Positions 23,334 to 33,671 of a stretch of 40,806 nt of DNA are shown here, in pieces. The notes below the pieces were generated by a model, which was not told the origin of the DNA, searched no databases, and was given only the letters and a program-made list of their open reading frames with translations. Where the stretch lies: positions 1 to 40,806 of the forward strand of contig NZ_JQKE01000023.1 of the NCBI RefSeq assembly GCF_000745895.1, written 5' to 3'. The position numbers and the translations under genes were made by a program. Source of the stretch: Stenoxybacter acetivorans DSM 19021. Lineage in GTDB: Bacteria; Pseudomonadota; Gammaproteobacteria; Burkholderiales; Neisseriaceae. Position 1 is the stretch's first letter. Each line of letters begins with the position of its first letter.

Positions 23334-23339
23334 TATAAT
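23334..23339 (+). promoter_or_regulatory. Putative -10 box before lipoprotein gene
   Basis: Perfect TATAAT 37 bases upstream of the lipoprotein ATG at 23376. No convincing -35 hexamer is visible. Confidence 0.35.
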
Positions 23340-23375
23340 GAGTGCTTCTCTTTCCTTGGCAGCAGGTGTTTGAAA

Positions 23376-23741
23376 ATGAACCGGCATATTATTACAGCAG
23401 GGTTGATTTGCCTTTTGGCTTCTTGCAGCTCTGTATCCGTAACAGGTGAAACGGCGGCGGATTCTGTGCTGAAAAATGATGTTAGCCGCGAATTAAAGCA
23501 GATTTATCGGTGGACAGAAAATTGCAGCCGGATAATGGATATTGTTACAGAAAACAAAGGAACCAAAGTAGATGCGCAAGGGCGTGTTTTGGAAGTCAAT
23601 GAAATATGGACGGTTTATGGTTGCGGGAAAAAAAAGGCTTATCCGATTAGAATGTTGCCTGATGCCAAAGGTGAAACAGATTATCATATTTTGGTTTCTC
23701 CAAAGAGTGCGGAACCAGTATCTCAAATATTAAAGCCTTGA
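23376..23741 (+). CDS. Small lipoprotein of unknown function
   Basis: A 121-residue protein with a lipoprotein signal peptide ending in LLASC, the lipid-anchor cysteine at residue 17. The mature part has a charged helix (DVSRELKQIYRWTENCSRIMDI) and a beta-rich region with two further cysteines (NCSR and YGCGKKK) that could form a disulfide. The frame is open upstream into pdxH, but the signal peptide fixes ATG 23376 as the start. No family is recognised. It lies between pdxH and hemA. Confidence 0.7.
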   Translation: MNRHIITAGLICLLASCSSVSVTGETAADSVLKNDVSRELKQIYRWTENCSRIMDIVTENKGTKVDAQGRVLEVNEIWTVYGCGKKKAYPIRMLPDAKGETDYHILVSPKSAEPVSQILKP

Positions 23742-23790
23742 GATTTTTTAAATGCGCCAAAATTAAATTTTAAAAATAAAACAAAAAATA

Positions 23791-25047
23791 ATGCAAGCAC
23801 TCACTACCATTGGTCTTAACCATCAAACCGCACCGCTCACAATTCGTGAAAAATTGGCGTTTCCCGCTGCTGTGCTGCCTGAAGCTGTGCGTGAATTAAC
23901 CGGTAACAAAACAGTTTCGGAAGCCGTTATTCTCTCCACATGTAATCGTACTGAGTTGTATTGTATCGGTGATGACAGCGATGTGGTGCGCTGGCTTGCT
24001 GCCTACCACCAAATTGATGAAGCCGAAATTGCACCCTATTTATACCGATTACACAGCAATGATGCGGTGCGCCATGCTTTTCGTGTGGCTTGTGGTTTAG
24101 ATTCTATGGTTTTGGGAGAGCCACAGATTTTGGGGCAATTGAAAGATGCTGTTCGTGTGGCGCAAGAGCAAAACGCGCTGCACGGTGAATTAAATGCCTT
24201 ATTTCAAAAAACTTTTTCTATTGCCAAAGAAGTACGTACACATACTTCAGTGGGTGAGAATTCTGTTTCTATGGCGGCAGCTTCAGTCAAAATGGCAGAA
24301 CAGATTTTTCCTGATATTAGTAAATTAAAAGTATTGTTTATCGGCGCGGGTGAGATGATTGAATTGGTGGCAACTTATTTTGCTGCCAAAAGCCCGCAGC
24401 AAATAACCGTGTTAAATCGTACACTAGCAAGGGCGGAGCAATTGTGTTCCGGTTTAAGTGTTCCGGCAAGAGCGGCGTTGCTGACTGCGCTGCCTGAGTT
24501 ATTACACCAGCATGATGTGGTGGTGTCTTCCACTGCCAGTCCATTGCCGATTGTGGGCAAAGGGTTGGTGGAAAGTGCATTAAAGCAGCGGCGCGGTATG
24601 CCGATGTTTTTGCTTGATTTGGCGGTGCCACGTGATATTGAGGCCGAAGTAGGTAACTTAGACGATGCCTACCTTTATACCGTGGACGATATGATGAATA
24701 TCGTTGAAAGCGGGAAAGAAGCACGAGCCAAAGCGGCCACTGAGGCAGAGCAGATTATCGGCAATAGAGTTAATGAATTTATGGAATGGCAGCAAGCTCG
24801 CCAATCTGTTCCGCTTATTTGCGCTTTGCGCGAAGAAGCAGAGCAAGAGCGGCAGCAAGTATTAGCCAATGCCAAAAAACGTCTTGCCCGAGGTGAACCA
24901 CCTGAAATGGTGCTGGAACGATTGTCATATCAATTGACCAACAAATTGATGCACGCACCCACCCGAGTTTTAAATAAAGACAGTCAAAAATCTCCTGAAT
25001 TGGTTCATGCCATCAGCCGAATTTATCATTTAGATAAAGGTTCTTAA
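23791..25047 (+). CDS. hemA: Glutamyl-tRNA reductase
   Basis: A 418-residue enzyme that reduces glutamyl-tRNA to glutamate-1-semialdehyde, the first committed step of the C5 tetrapyrrole pathway. The N-terminal catalytic domain has LNHQTAPLTIREKLAF and STCNRTELY, with the catalytic Cys51. GLDSMVLGEPQILGQ is the family signature. The NADPH domain has LKVLFIGAGEM, and a helical dimerisation domain (~310-418) ends the protein. There is no clear ribosome site, only an AT-rich leader. A terminator follows. Confidence 0.97.
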   Translation: MQALTTIGLNHQTAPLTIREKLAFPAAVLPEAVRELTGNKTVSEAVILSTCNRTELYCIGDDSDVVRWLAAYHQIDEAEIAPYLYRLHSNDAVRHAFRVACGLDSMVLGEPQILGQLKDAVRVAQEQNALHGELNALFQKTFSIAKEVRTHTSVGENSVSMAAASVKMAEQIFPDISKLKVLFIGAGEMIELVATYFAAKSPQQITVLNRTLARAEQLCSGLSVPARAALLTALPELLHQHDVVVSSTASPLPIVGKGLVESALKQRRGMPMFLLDLAVPRDIEAEVGNLDDAYLYTVDDMMNIVESGKEARAKAATEAEQIIGNRVNEFMEWQQARQSVPLICALREEAEQERQQVLANAKKRLARGEPPEMVLERLSYQLTNKLMHAPTRVLNKDSQKSPELVHAISRIYHLDKGS

Positions 25048-25104
25048 AATTTTTCCTTATAAAATTAAATATTTTCTTTATTTGGTATATTTCCGAAATA
25101 CCCT

Positions 25105-25142
25105 AAAAGCATTATTCCAGCGATTAAAATAATGCTTTTTTC
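25105..25142 (+). terminator. Terminator after hemA
   Basis: AAAAGCATTATT (25105-25116) pairs with AATAATGCTTTT (25128-25139), followed by further T residues. Confidence 0.8.
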
Positions 25143-25169
25143 TATGTTGTTTTGATCCATAGAAACAAC

Positions 25170-25197
25170 AAAAAGCCAAACGAATTTGGCTTTTTGT
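25170..25197 (-). terminator. Terminator of NSS transporter gene (bidirectional)
   Basis: AAAAAGCCAAA (25170-25180) and TTTGGCTTTTT (25185-25195) form a perfect 11-bp stem with T-runs in both directions. It would end the minus-strand transporter gene and back up the hemA terminator. Confidence 0.8.
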
Positions 25198-25226
25198 TTA
25201 TTTTTAAAAACAAGATAAGATTTAGT

Positions 25227-26585
25227 TCAACTCAACAAACTGGCAATAAAAATAACAATGATACCAATCGGCGCAACAAAGCGCAGAACGATGCTCCAAA
25301 TTTGTGCTGCAGTGTCGCTTAAATTCAATTCACTCAATACCCCTTGCTGTTTCACAAACCAGCCCAAGAAAATCAGGGTTGCCAAACCGCCTAAAGGCAT
25401 CATGAATTTGCTGGTGATTTTATCTAAAAAACTAAAGATATTGTTGCCAAAAATCAGAAACTTGTCCCATTCGTTAAACGACAACAAACAAGCAATCCCC
25501 AACAGCCAAACGGCAACACCGCCCACGACTGCTGCAACTTGGCGGTTTAGCGGCGTTTTTTCTTCCAAAAATTCCACGGTGGGTTCCAGCAAAGAAATGG
25601 CAGACGTGAGCGCGGCGAAAGTAACCAAAATAAAGAACAATGCACCAATAATTATGCCGCCGGACATGTTGCCGAAAGCAATGGGTAAAGTTACAAAAAG
25701 CAGTCCCGGTCCTGAATCCAGTTTTAAATTATTGGCAAACACCAGCGGGAAAATTACCAAACCGGCAGCCAGCGCGAAAATAGTATCCAAAATAATCACA
25801 GAACGTGCGGTTTTCAGCAAATTGATTTCTTTGCCCAAATAAGAGCCATAAGAAAACATAATGCCCATACCTAATGACAAAGTGAAAAAAGCGTGTCCCA
25901 GCGCAGCCAAAACCGATTGACCGTTGATTTTACTCCAATCAGGGGCAAATAAAAACGATACACCTTTACCGAAAGTATCGGTACTGAATATCACATATAC
26001 CAGCATTATCAGCAGAATAATCGCCAAACCCGGCATCATGATTTTAGATGCACGCTCAATGCCGCTGCTCACGCCCATGGCGATAATGCCGATGGTCAGT
26101 GCCATAAACACCGTGTGCCACAGCAATAATGATTTAGGATTTGCCAAGAAATCCGTGAATACTTTATCGGTATCATCACCACTCATACCGCTGAACGTTC
26201 CTTTTAAAGTGATGAAAATATAGTCAATTGCCCAGCCGCCAATCACACTGTAAAACGACAGCACCAAAAAGCCCGCAATAATGGCAACCAGGCCGACAAT
26301 GCCCCATGCTTTGGTTTGGTTATTTTGTTTGGCAACATCTTCTATTGCCAGCATCGGATTTTTTTGCCCGCGTCTACCGATTAACCATTCGGCAACCAAG
26401 AGCGGGAAGCCCACTAAGGCGATGCACAATAAATAGGTTAGCACAAAGGCAGAACCGCCGTTGGTGCCGGTCATGTAAGGAAATTTCCAAATATTACCCA
26501 AACCAATAGCCGATCCCGTTGCCGCCAGCAAAAAGCCAATGCGTGATCGCCATTGCCCATGAGCGTGTTTTAGTGTTCCACTCAT
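25227..26585 (-). CDS. Sodium-dependent transporter, NSS (neurotransmitter:sodium symporter) family
   Basis: A 452-residue inner membrane protein of the LeuT-fold family that couples substrate uptake to the sodium gradient. The N-terminal signature RSRIGFLLAATGSAIGLGN and then WKFPYMTGTNGGSAF contain the unwound TM1 sodium site. About eleven or twelve hydrophobic helices follow. The substrate (amino acid or related amine) cannot be told from sequence alone. The start at 26585 is chosen because GAAAGGAAATTGAG precedes it; a frame continues upstream to 26678 without support. Single gene with its own terminator. Confidence 0.9.
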   Translation of the reverse strand: MSGTLKHAHGQWRSRIGFLLAATGSAIGLGNIWKFPYMTGTNGGSAFVLTYLLCIALVGFPLLVAEWLIGRRGQKNPMLAIEDVAKQNNQTKAWGIVGLVAIIAGFLVLSFYSVIGGWAIDYIFITLKGTFSGMSGDDTDKVFTDFLANPKSLLLWHTVFMALTIGIIAMGVSSGIERASKIMMPGLAIILLIMLVYVIFSTDTFGKGVSFLFAPDWSKINGQSVLAALGHAFFTLSLGMGIMFSYGSYLGKEINLLKTARSVIILDTIFALAAGLVIFPLVFANNLKLDSGPGLLFVTLPIAFGNMSGGIIIGALFFILVTFAALTSAISLLEPTVEFLEEKTPLNRQVAAVVGGVAVWLLGIACLLSFNEWDKFLIFGNNIFSFLDKITSKFMMPLGGLATLIFLGWFVKQQGVLSELNLSDTAAQIWSIVLRFVAPIGIIVIFIASLLS

Positions 26586-26872
26586 CTCAATTTCCTTTCT
26601 GTGAAAATAAACTTCAAAACTTGAACTATTAATAATGTCAGTGAGTAAAATCATGCCATTAAAATTTACAAAAAACAAGGATAAATTTAATTTGATATAA
26701 ATGAATTGTATTTTTTAGCATAAATAACCCGCAATAAAGATTGATTACTGAACATGTTGAATTAAAAATAAAGGAATATTGAGAACGGCAGAAAATAGCG
26801 GCGAGATATAATCATTTGTGATTATTGCGGGAAAAGTTGCTGTGTGTTGCCATGACAACGCGGTATTGGATT

Positions 26873-27247
26873 TTAACTTTCAGGCAGCCGCCACAGCCAC
26901 CTCAATCCGACAGCACAAATCAATACGGCAATTAAGATTATCCAAGGGTATTGAGGCAATCTTATCCACAACACAGGTATGCTGATTGACATGGCTGCTG
27001 CCGATACATACTTTGCCCGGCGCGGTATGGCGCGGCGTTCTTCCCATTGCGTGATAATGCTACCGAATAGGGCGTGTTGGCACAGCCATTGGTGAAAGCG
27101 CGGTGATGCTTTTGCCCAGCAAGCTGCGGTGAGCAGTATAAACGGCGTAGTGGGCAGTAACGGCACAACAATGCCGATAATGCCAAGCAATAAGGACAGG
27201 CTGCCTGAAAGCCATAAAATGATGCGGTATGTTTTGCTTTTTAGCAT
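26873..27247 (-). CDS. YbaN-like inner membrane protein (DUF454)
   Basis: A 124-residue protein of the DUF454/YbaN family. The marker is an N-terminal helix, then LSLLLGIIGIVVPLLPTTPF, then CWAKASPRFHQWL and two C-terminal helices, so probably three or four membrane segments. No biochemical role is established for the family. The start is ATG 27247; a TTG at 27265 is possible. An uptake sequence lies inside the gene and another just upstream. Confidence 0.8.
   Translation of the reverse strand: MLKSKTYRIILWLSGSLSLLLGIIGIVVPLLPTTPFILLTAACWAKASPRFHQWLCQHALFGSIITQWEERRAIPRRAKYVSAAAMSISIPVLWIRLPQYPWIILIAVLICAVGLRWLWRLPES
27198..27209 (+). repeat. DNA uptake sequence
   Basis: Exact AGGCTGCCTGAA within the 5' part of the DUF454 gene. 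Confidence 0.8.
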
Positions 27248-27273
27248 AATGAAAATAAGGTGCAAAATCTGTT

Positions 27274-27285
27274 TTCAGGCAGCCT
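27274..27285 (-). repeat. DNA uptake sequence
   Basis: Exact 12-mer on the minus strand between the DUF454 gene and topA. With the copy at 27198 it forms a widely spaced inverted pair. Confidence 0.8.
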
Positions 27286-27294
27286 GAGGTGCAA

Positions 27295-29589
27295 TTATTC
27301 TGCTTTTGTCGGTGCTTCTATCTGTTCAGCCCAGCCGCACTCTTTTTGCGGGCAAACTTTCTCTGTGCCGCGCCGTTTTGTGGTTTTGATGGTAAGAATA
27401 GGCCAACTGCATTGCGGGCAGGGTTCATTGATGGGCGGATTCCAAGTGGCATAATCACATTTTGGGTAAGTGTTGCAACTGTAAAACAGCTTGCCGTAGC
27501 GGCTTTTCCGTTCAATTAAATGCCCTTTGCCGCATTTTGGACAGAGCACACCGGTGTCTTTGGGTTTTTCCAAAGGCTCAATGTGTTTGCATTTGGGATA
27601 ATTGGCGCAACCGATAAATTTACCGTAGCGTCCGCGTTTATACACCAACTGCCCGCCGCAATCGGGGCATTCCCGCCCTTCAACAATGGTGGGTTCTTCG
27701 GCTTCTTTGGCGGCATCTTCAGCCGTTTCATTGAGATTTCGCGTGTAGTCGCACTCGGGATAGCCCGAGCAGGCAATGAAGCGGCCGCGCTTGCCGAATT
27801 TGATTTGCAATTGGTGCTGCCCACATTTGGGGCAAACTTCGTCTAAACTTTCAGCGGTTAATTCAGCGCGCGGAATATCCTCTTTGGCTTTGACTTCTTT
27901 GTTAAAGCCTTTCCAAAATTGCTGCATCACCGGTATCCATTGCCGCTTGCCATTGGCAATATCGTCTAATTGATCTTCCAGCTTGGCAGTAAAGTGGTAA
28001 TCCACATATTGAGCAAAATGCTCAGTGAGAAATTTATTGACCACTTCACCGGTGTCTGTGGGCAAAAATCGTTTTTGATCAAGGGTTACGTATTCGCGGT
28101 CTTTCAGCGTGGAGATGATGCTGGCATAAGTGGACGGACGGCCAATGCCGTATTCTTCCAAGGCTTTAACCAAGCCGGCTTCCGAGTAACGCGGCGGAGC
28201 TTGGGTAAAATGCTGTTCACCATATAATTTATCTATCGGCAGCATTTCACCTTCTTTTAACTCCGGCAATTTTTTGCTGTTTTCATCTTCTGCGTCTTCG
28301 TCCACGCTTTCTTCATACACGCTTAAAAAACCGGCAAAGGTTTGCACTTGTCCGTTGGCGCGGAAAATGCCTTTACCCACAACGATGTCAATGGTGGTGG
28401 TATCGAAACGGGCAGGCGTCATTTGGCAAGCAACGGTGCGCTGCCAAATCATTTGGTATAGCTTAAATTGGTCGGCATTTAAAAACGGTTTAACCGATTC
28501 CGGCGTGCGGTACACCGAAGTCGGGCGGATTGCTTCGTGTGCCTCTTGGGCATTTTTGGATTTGGTTTTGTAAAGTTTCGCACTGCCGGGCAGGAAATCT
28601 GTGCCGATTTTATTTTCAATATAATGGCGAATTTCGGCAACAGCATCGGCAGACAAGGTGAGTGAATCGGTACGCATATAGGTAATCAAACCCACCGCGC
28701 CTTGCCCCACGTCCACGCCTTCATAGAGTTGCTGAGCAGTGCGCATGGTGCGGTCAGTAGTCATACCCAATTTGCGTACGGCATCTTGCTGCAAGGTTGA
28801 AGTGGTAAACGGTGCGGCAGGATTGCGGCTACGTTTTTTCTTCTCAACTTTGGCGACTTGCGCTTCTTGTCCGGTAAGGGCGGCAATTTTTTCTGCTTGC
28901 GCCGCCTCGTTGGGCAAGTCGAATTGTTCTAACTTTTGCCCTTGCCAATGCGTGAGTTTGGCACTGAATTGAGTGCGGGATTTATGGCTGTCTAAATGCA
29001 CAGTCCAGTATTCTTGCTCTTGGAAAGCGCGAATTTCGTTCTCACGTTCACAAATCAGGCGCAATGCAGGACTTTGCACTCGTCCGGCGGAAAGCCCGCG
29101 CCGAATTTTCTTCCACAGCAGAGGAGAGAGATTAAAGCCGACCAAATAATCCAAAGCACGGCGTGCTTGTTGTGCGTCCACCAATGTTTGTGATAATTCA
29201 CGCGGATGCGCTACTGCGTCCAGTACTGCTTTTTTGGTGACTTCATGGAATACCACGCGCTGGGGTTTTAAATCTTTCAAGCCGCGCTTGGATTTTAAAA
29301 TTTCCTGCAAGTGCCATGAAATTGCCTCACCTTCGCGGTCAGGGTCAGTTGCCAGATAGAGGTTATCGGCGACTTTGGCAGCAGACACAATCGCATCAAC
29401 ATGCTTGCTGTTGCGGGCAACCAGCTGGTATTTCATGTTGAAATCGTTATCAGTATCCACTGCGCCGCTTTTAGGAATTAAATCACGCACATGTCCGTAA
29501 GATGCCAAAATTTCAAAATCACTGCCCAAATATTTCTTCAGCGTTTTGGCTTTGGAGGGTGATTCAACAATGAGTAGGTTTTTTGCCAT
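27295..29589 (-). CDS. topA: DNA topoisomerase I
   Basis: A 764-residue type IA topoisomerase that relaxes negative supercoils. The TOPRIM domain has LLIVESPSKAKTLKKYL and DPDREGEAISWHL with its metal-binding acidic residues. The catalytic tyrosine is Tyr304 in GLITYMRTDS. The C-terminus carries four zinc-ribbon units (CPKCGQHQL, CPDCGGQL, CPKCGKGHL, CPQCSWPIL, each with a second cysteine pair or remnant). The last unit is atypical (CPQKECGW). Length and domain order are normal. It lies upstream of the DUF454 gene in the same direction with 47 bases between, so they may be co-transcribed. Confidence 0.97.
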   Translation of the reverse strand: MAKNLLIVESPSKAKTLKKYLGSDFEILASYGHVRDLIPKSGAVDTDNDFNMKYQLVARNSKHVDAIVSAAKVADNLYLATDPDREGEAISWHLQEILKSKRGLKDLKPQRVVFHEVTKKAVLDAVAHPRELSQTLVDAQQARRALDYLVGFNLSPLLWKKIRRGLSAGRVQSPALRLICERENEIRAFQEQEYWTVHLDSHKSRTQFSAKLTHWQGQKLEQFDLPNEAAQAEKIAALTGQEAQVAKVEKKKRSRNPAAPFTTSTLQQDAVRKLGMTTDRTMRTAQQLYEGVDVGQGAVGLITYMRTDSLTLSADAVAEIRHYIENKIGTDFLPGSAKLYKTKSKNAQEAHEAIRPTSVYRTPESVKPFLNADQFKLYQMIWQRTVACQMTPARFDTTTIDIVVGKGIFRANGQVQTFAGFLSVYEESVDEDAEDENSKKLPELKEGEMLPIDKLYGEQHFTQAPPRYSEAGLVKALEEYGIGRPSTYASIISTLKDREYVTLDQKRFLPTDTGEVVNKFLTEHFAQYVDYHFTAKLEDQLDDIANGKRQWIPVMQQFWKGFNKEVKAKEDIPRAELTAESLDEVCPKCGQHQLQIKFGKRGRFIACSGYPECDYTRNLNETAEDAAKEAEEPTIVEGRECPDCGGQLVYKRGRYGKFIGCANYPKCKHIEPLEKPKDTGVLCPKCGKGHLIERKSRYGKLFYSCNTYPKCDYATWNPPINEPCPQCSWPILTIKTTKRRGTEKVCPQKECGWAEQIEAPTKAE

Positions 29590-29810
29590 AGATTTTCTTT
29601 ACAATTTTTTTGCTGTGCTGTTTGGATAACAAAGTAAGTGTATTTATTTTTCCAAAATATTTTCCAATATATAAGGCTTATTGCAGAAACGCAATGTATT
29701 CGTGCAGTGTTTCATTGTGCTTTGTGCATAAAAAGCAGTAAAATAAACACCGATGTATGGCAGTTTTTGCCATTAACAAGCAGTTTTAATCTTTTTTAAA
29801 GGAAATCACA

Positions 29811-30224
29811 ATGGGTTTATTGGACTCTGTATTGGGCTCGGTTATGGGCGCTGTCGGCGGTAATAATCAGCAAGGTCAAGCCTTGCAGCTGGTAATGCAG
29901 CTGGTGAATCAAATGGGCGGCGTGGGTCAGGTATTCAGTAAGTTGCAATCTTCCGGTTTGGGCGATATTTTACAATCTTGGGTTTCCACCGGCAGTAATC
30001 AAACAGTGAGCGGCGAACAAATCAGCAATGCGTTCGGCAGCGATTTAATTAACCAAGTAGCAAGCAAAGTGGGCGTTGACGGTGGACAAGCGGCTAACCT
30101 GATTTCTCAGTTTTTGCCGATGATTGTTGATCAATTAACCCCCAATGGCGATGCTTCACAAGCGCAAGGTGCTGATTTGACTTCACTGGGTGCCAGCTTA
30201 CTCAAAGGCTTCCTGAATAAATAA
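29811..30224 (+). CDS. YidB-like protein (DUF937)
   Basis: A 137-residue protein of the YidB/DUF937 family: MGLLDSVLGSVMGAVGG at the start, glycine/glutamine-rich helices, LGDILQSWVSTGSNQTVSGEQI and the C-terminal LGASLLKGFLN. It lacks a clear signal peptide and is probably cytoplasmic. The family's role is not known. AAAGGAA lies ten bases upstream. It diverges from topA and ends at a terminator. Confidence 0.85.
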   Translation: MGLLDSVLGSVMGAVGGNNQQGQALQLVMQLVNQMGGVGQVFSKLQSSGLGDILQSWVSTGSNQTVSGEQISNAFGSDLINQVASKVGVDGGQAANLISQFLPMIVDQLTPNGDASQAQGADLTSLGASLLKGFLNK

Positions 30225-30275
30225 TTTCAGTTGCTTGTGTGGTTTTATTGCCACATCGGCGGTTTGACGAGATAG

Positions 30276-30309
30276 AAAAAGCGGTTGCCGAAACAACCGT
30301 TTTTTTATT
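30276..30309 (+). terminator. Terminator after YidB-like gene
   Basis: AAAAAGCGGTTG pairs with CAACCGTTTTTTT around a six-base loop, with a T-run. Confidence 0.8.
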
Positions 30310-30369
30310 TAGATGCCCGAGAATTAGCGTTTCAGGTTGCCTGAAAGCATGAAATACGGATTGAGATAA

Positions 30370-31278
<909 letters not shown>

Positions 31279-31397
31279 ATTTACTGATCGAAGCGCATCA
31301 TTTTTTGGAAAAATTTTTGGGGAAACGGTTTCAAGATGATTTTTTTAAGTTTTTATCCCGTTTTCAGACAGCTTGTTTGCTGTGAGTGTGTTCCGAA

Positions 31398-32123
31398 ATG
31401 ACAATCCAATCCAATCATTGTCTTATTGCCAACCGCCGAGCTGTATTGGCAGAAATTGAAGCACAGCGGCAGAGTGCAGCGGCACAGCAGCCGGTGCAGT
31501 TGATTGCCGTGAGTAAAACTTTTCCGGACGAGGATATTCGTATTCTGGCAGCCGATGGGCAGCGTGATTTTGGTGAGAATTACATACAAGAATTTGCTGC
31601 CAAAAGTGAAGCATTGGCAGATTTGCCGATTGTCTGGCACATCATCGGGCAGATACAATCCAATAAAAGCCGTGTGGTAGCCGAGCGAGCGCAGTGGGTA
31701 CACACCATTGATCGCCCAAAAATTGCACAGCGACTCAATGAACAGCGCCCCGATAATTTACCGCCTTTACAAGTGTGCATCGAAATCAATATCGGCGGCG
31801 AAGACAACAAACACGGTATTGCACCTGATGAAGCCGAATTGTTGGCACTGGCACAAGCCATTGAAGCACTGCCGAAATTAACCTTGCGCGGATTGATGTG
31901 CGTGGCGAAAGCAGGCAGCAATCAAACAGAATTAAACCAACAATTTTTACGCATGAGCGAATTATTGCGCAGCCTTCAGGCAGCCGGATTGAAGGTTGAT
32001 GTCTTGTCTATGGGCATGAGTGCCGATATGGATACCGCCATTGCATGCGGTGCAACGCATGTTCGTGTGGGCAGTGCGATTTTTGGCAGCCGAGCAACGG
32101 CAAATAACAAGGAAACAAAGTGA
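31398..32123 (+). CDS. Pyridoxal phosphate homeostasis protein (YggS family)
   Basis: A 241-residue PLP-binding TIM-barrel protein without known enzyme activity that controls free PLP. The PLP lysine lies in LIAVSKTFPDEDI, followed by FGENYIQEF, WHIIGQIQSNKSR and, near the end, LSMGMSADMDTAIACGATHVRVGSAIFG, all diagnostic. The start is ATG 31398; a GTG at 31386 is possible. Its stop overlaps the start of proC by one base, a conserved gene pair in many proteobacteria. Confidence 0.95.
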   Translation: MTIQSNHCLIANRRAVLAEIEAQRQSAAAQQPVQLIAVSKTFPDEDIRILAADGQRDFGENYIQEFAAKSEALADLPIVWHIIGQIQSNKSRVVAERAQWVHTIDRPKIAQRLNEQRPDNLPPLQVCIEINIGGEDNKHGIAPDEAELLALAQAIEALPKLTLRGLMCVAKAGSNQTELNQQFLRMSELLRSLQAAGLKVDVLSMGMSADMDTAIACGATHVRVGSAIFGSRATANNKETK

Positions 32124-32911
32124 TGATTTATTTTCTCGGTGGCGGCAACATGGCAACGGCGATTATTGCCGGTATGCGCAGCAAAGGCAGTGATGATATT
32201 TGTGTGGTTGAACGCAATTTGGAAAAACAGCAAGCATTGGCAGAAAAATACGCAGTCAAAACCACGGACAGGCTGCCTGAAATCAGTGCAGATGACGTGT
32301 TGGTGTTGGCAGTAAAACCCAAAGACATGCAGGCTACTTTGCAAGAAGTCAATACGCAGGGTGCTTTGGTGTTGAGCGTGGCAGCAGGGCTGACTGTTGC
32401 CACACTGAGCCGCTATTTAAATGGTGCTACACGCATTATCCGCATTATGCCCAACACACCGGCACAAGTTGGTCTTGGGGTGGCAGGCATGTATGCCGCA
32501 GAACACATCAGTGATGCAGATAAGCAGCGGGCAGAAAATATCATGCGCAGCAGCGGTGAAGTCGTGTGGCTGCCTGAAGAAAATGATTTGCATCGCATTA
32601 CCGGCATCAGCGGCAGCGGTCCGGCTTATGTGTTTTATTTTTTAGCTGCTTTGCAGCAAGCCGCCGAAGAGCAGGGGTTTGATGCGGAGACAGCACAACG
32701 ATTGAGTTTGGCAACTTTTAAGGGAGCAGTTGCATTGGCGGAAGTTTCCCGCGAAGATTTTCATCAATTACAACAGAATGTTACTTCAAAAGGCGGCACC
32801 ACTTTTGAAGCCATTGCCGTTTTTGAACGCGGCAATATAAACAGCACCATTCGCGAAGGTGTACGCGCGTGTGTGGCACGTTCACAAGAAATTAGCCGTG
32901 AATTTGATTGA
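32123..32911 (+). CDS. proC: Pyrroline-5-carboxylate reductase
   Basis: A 262-residue NAD(P)H-dependent enzyme making proline from pyrroline-5-carboxylate. The dinucleotide site is IYFLGGGNMATAI at the N-terminus; RIMPNTPAQVGLG, the signature ITGISGSGPAYVFYFLAAL, and TSKGGTTFEAI identify the family. ATG 32123 overlaps the previous stop; a GTG at 32120 is an alternative, with AAGGAA (32109-32114) serving either. It is translationally coupled to the PLP-homeostasis gene. Confidence 0.96.
   Translation: MIYFLGGGNMATAIIAGMRSKGSDDICVVERNLEKQQALAEKYAVKTTDRLPEISADDVLVLAVKPKDMQATLQEVNTQGALVLSVAAGLTVATLSRYLNGATRIIRIMPNTPAQVGLGVAGMYAAEHISDADKQRAENIMRSSGEVVWLPEENDLHRITGISGSGPAYVFYFLAALQQAAEEQGFDAETAQRLSLATFKGAVALAEVSREDFHQLQQNVTSKGGTTFEAIAVFERGNINSTIREGVRACVARSQEISREFD
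32270..32281 (+). repeat. DNA uptake sequence
   Basis: Exact AGGCTGCCTGAA within proC. Confidence 0.8.
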
Positions 32912-33070
32912 ATAGTACCTGGTTTTTCTCTCTGAAAAAAAATAATAGCATAACTATATTTGAGATTTACTGATTATGTGAATCACATCGTGAATCACCT
33001 TACTAAAAAATACCAATCGGTTTAAGTTATTGAAAAAAATACAGTGTATTGAGCTGTTCCATTATATTAT

Positions 33071-33110
33071 TCAACACCATCAAAAACAAAGAAAGTTCTG
33101 ATGGTGTTGA
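33071..33110. repeat. 12-bp perfect inverted repeat between convergent genes
   Basis: TCAACACCATCA (33071-33082) and TGATGGTGTTGA (33099-33110) form a perfect 12-bp stem with a 16-base loop. It lies between proC and the convergent CZB gene. No T-run follows on either strand, so it may be a weak bidirectional terminator or an RNA-stabilising hairpin. Confidence 0.6.
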
Positions 33111-33154
33111 AAGCGTGCCTGTAAAATCAAATATGCTTAAAACGGCTAATTGCA

Positions 33155-33517
33155 CTATGCAGCAGCAAATGCCAGCACATTTTCTTTTACCCGCTGACTT
33201 AATATCGGCATTTCTTCTCTCAATGCCTCTGTAGCATCTAAAAATCTCGCCACTTCTTGATAAGACAAAATTTTACCCACACACAGATGAAATTCGGCGT
33301 GTGCTTTAAGCAAAGCGGCATATTCAGGCGATGCTTCGTATTGTTTGCCTTCTCCATACAAAAAAACACCCAAAGGGCAAAGATTATCCGCACTCGCCTT
33401 TTCAGGTTTGTATCGTTCAGGATTTTCTTGTCTCTTACTGGACTTTGGTTCTTTTAATTCTTGAATCCATGCTTCATGACCGGCAATTATTGCCGCTGTA
33501 TCAATATTTTTACTCAT
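33155..33517 (-). CDS. Standalone CZB (chemoreceptor zinc-binding) domain protein
   Basis: A 120-residue protein consisting only of a CZB domain. The expected zinc ligands are present: His14 in AGHEAW, Cys47 in DNLCPLGVFLYGEG, and His73/His77 in KAHAEFHLCVG. The domain usually sits at the end of chemoreceptors or diguanylate cyclases, where it senses zinc or hypochlorous acid. Here it stands alone, so it presumably acts on a separate partner. The neighbouring roadblock-like gene on the same strand is 154 bases upstream, but co-transcription is uncertain. Confidence 0.8.
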   Translation of the reverse strand: MSKNIDTAAIIAGHEAWIQELKEPKSSKRQENPERYKPEKASADNLCPLGVFLYGEGKQYEASPEYAALLKAHAEFHLCVGKILSYQEVARFLDATEALREEMPILSQRVKENVLAFAAA

Positions 33518-33671
33518 TTTTTAGTTCTGCTTTTTCTATCTGTTTAATACACAAACACATCAATCAGCTGGGCAATATATTCGCAAAAAATACTCTATTC
33601 ATGTTTTGATTTGCCCACTGCATTGATGAACGACTTATTTTCAAGTATCTGTTTTTAATATGAAATATAAT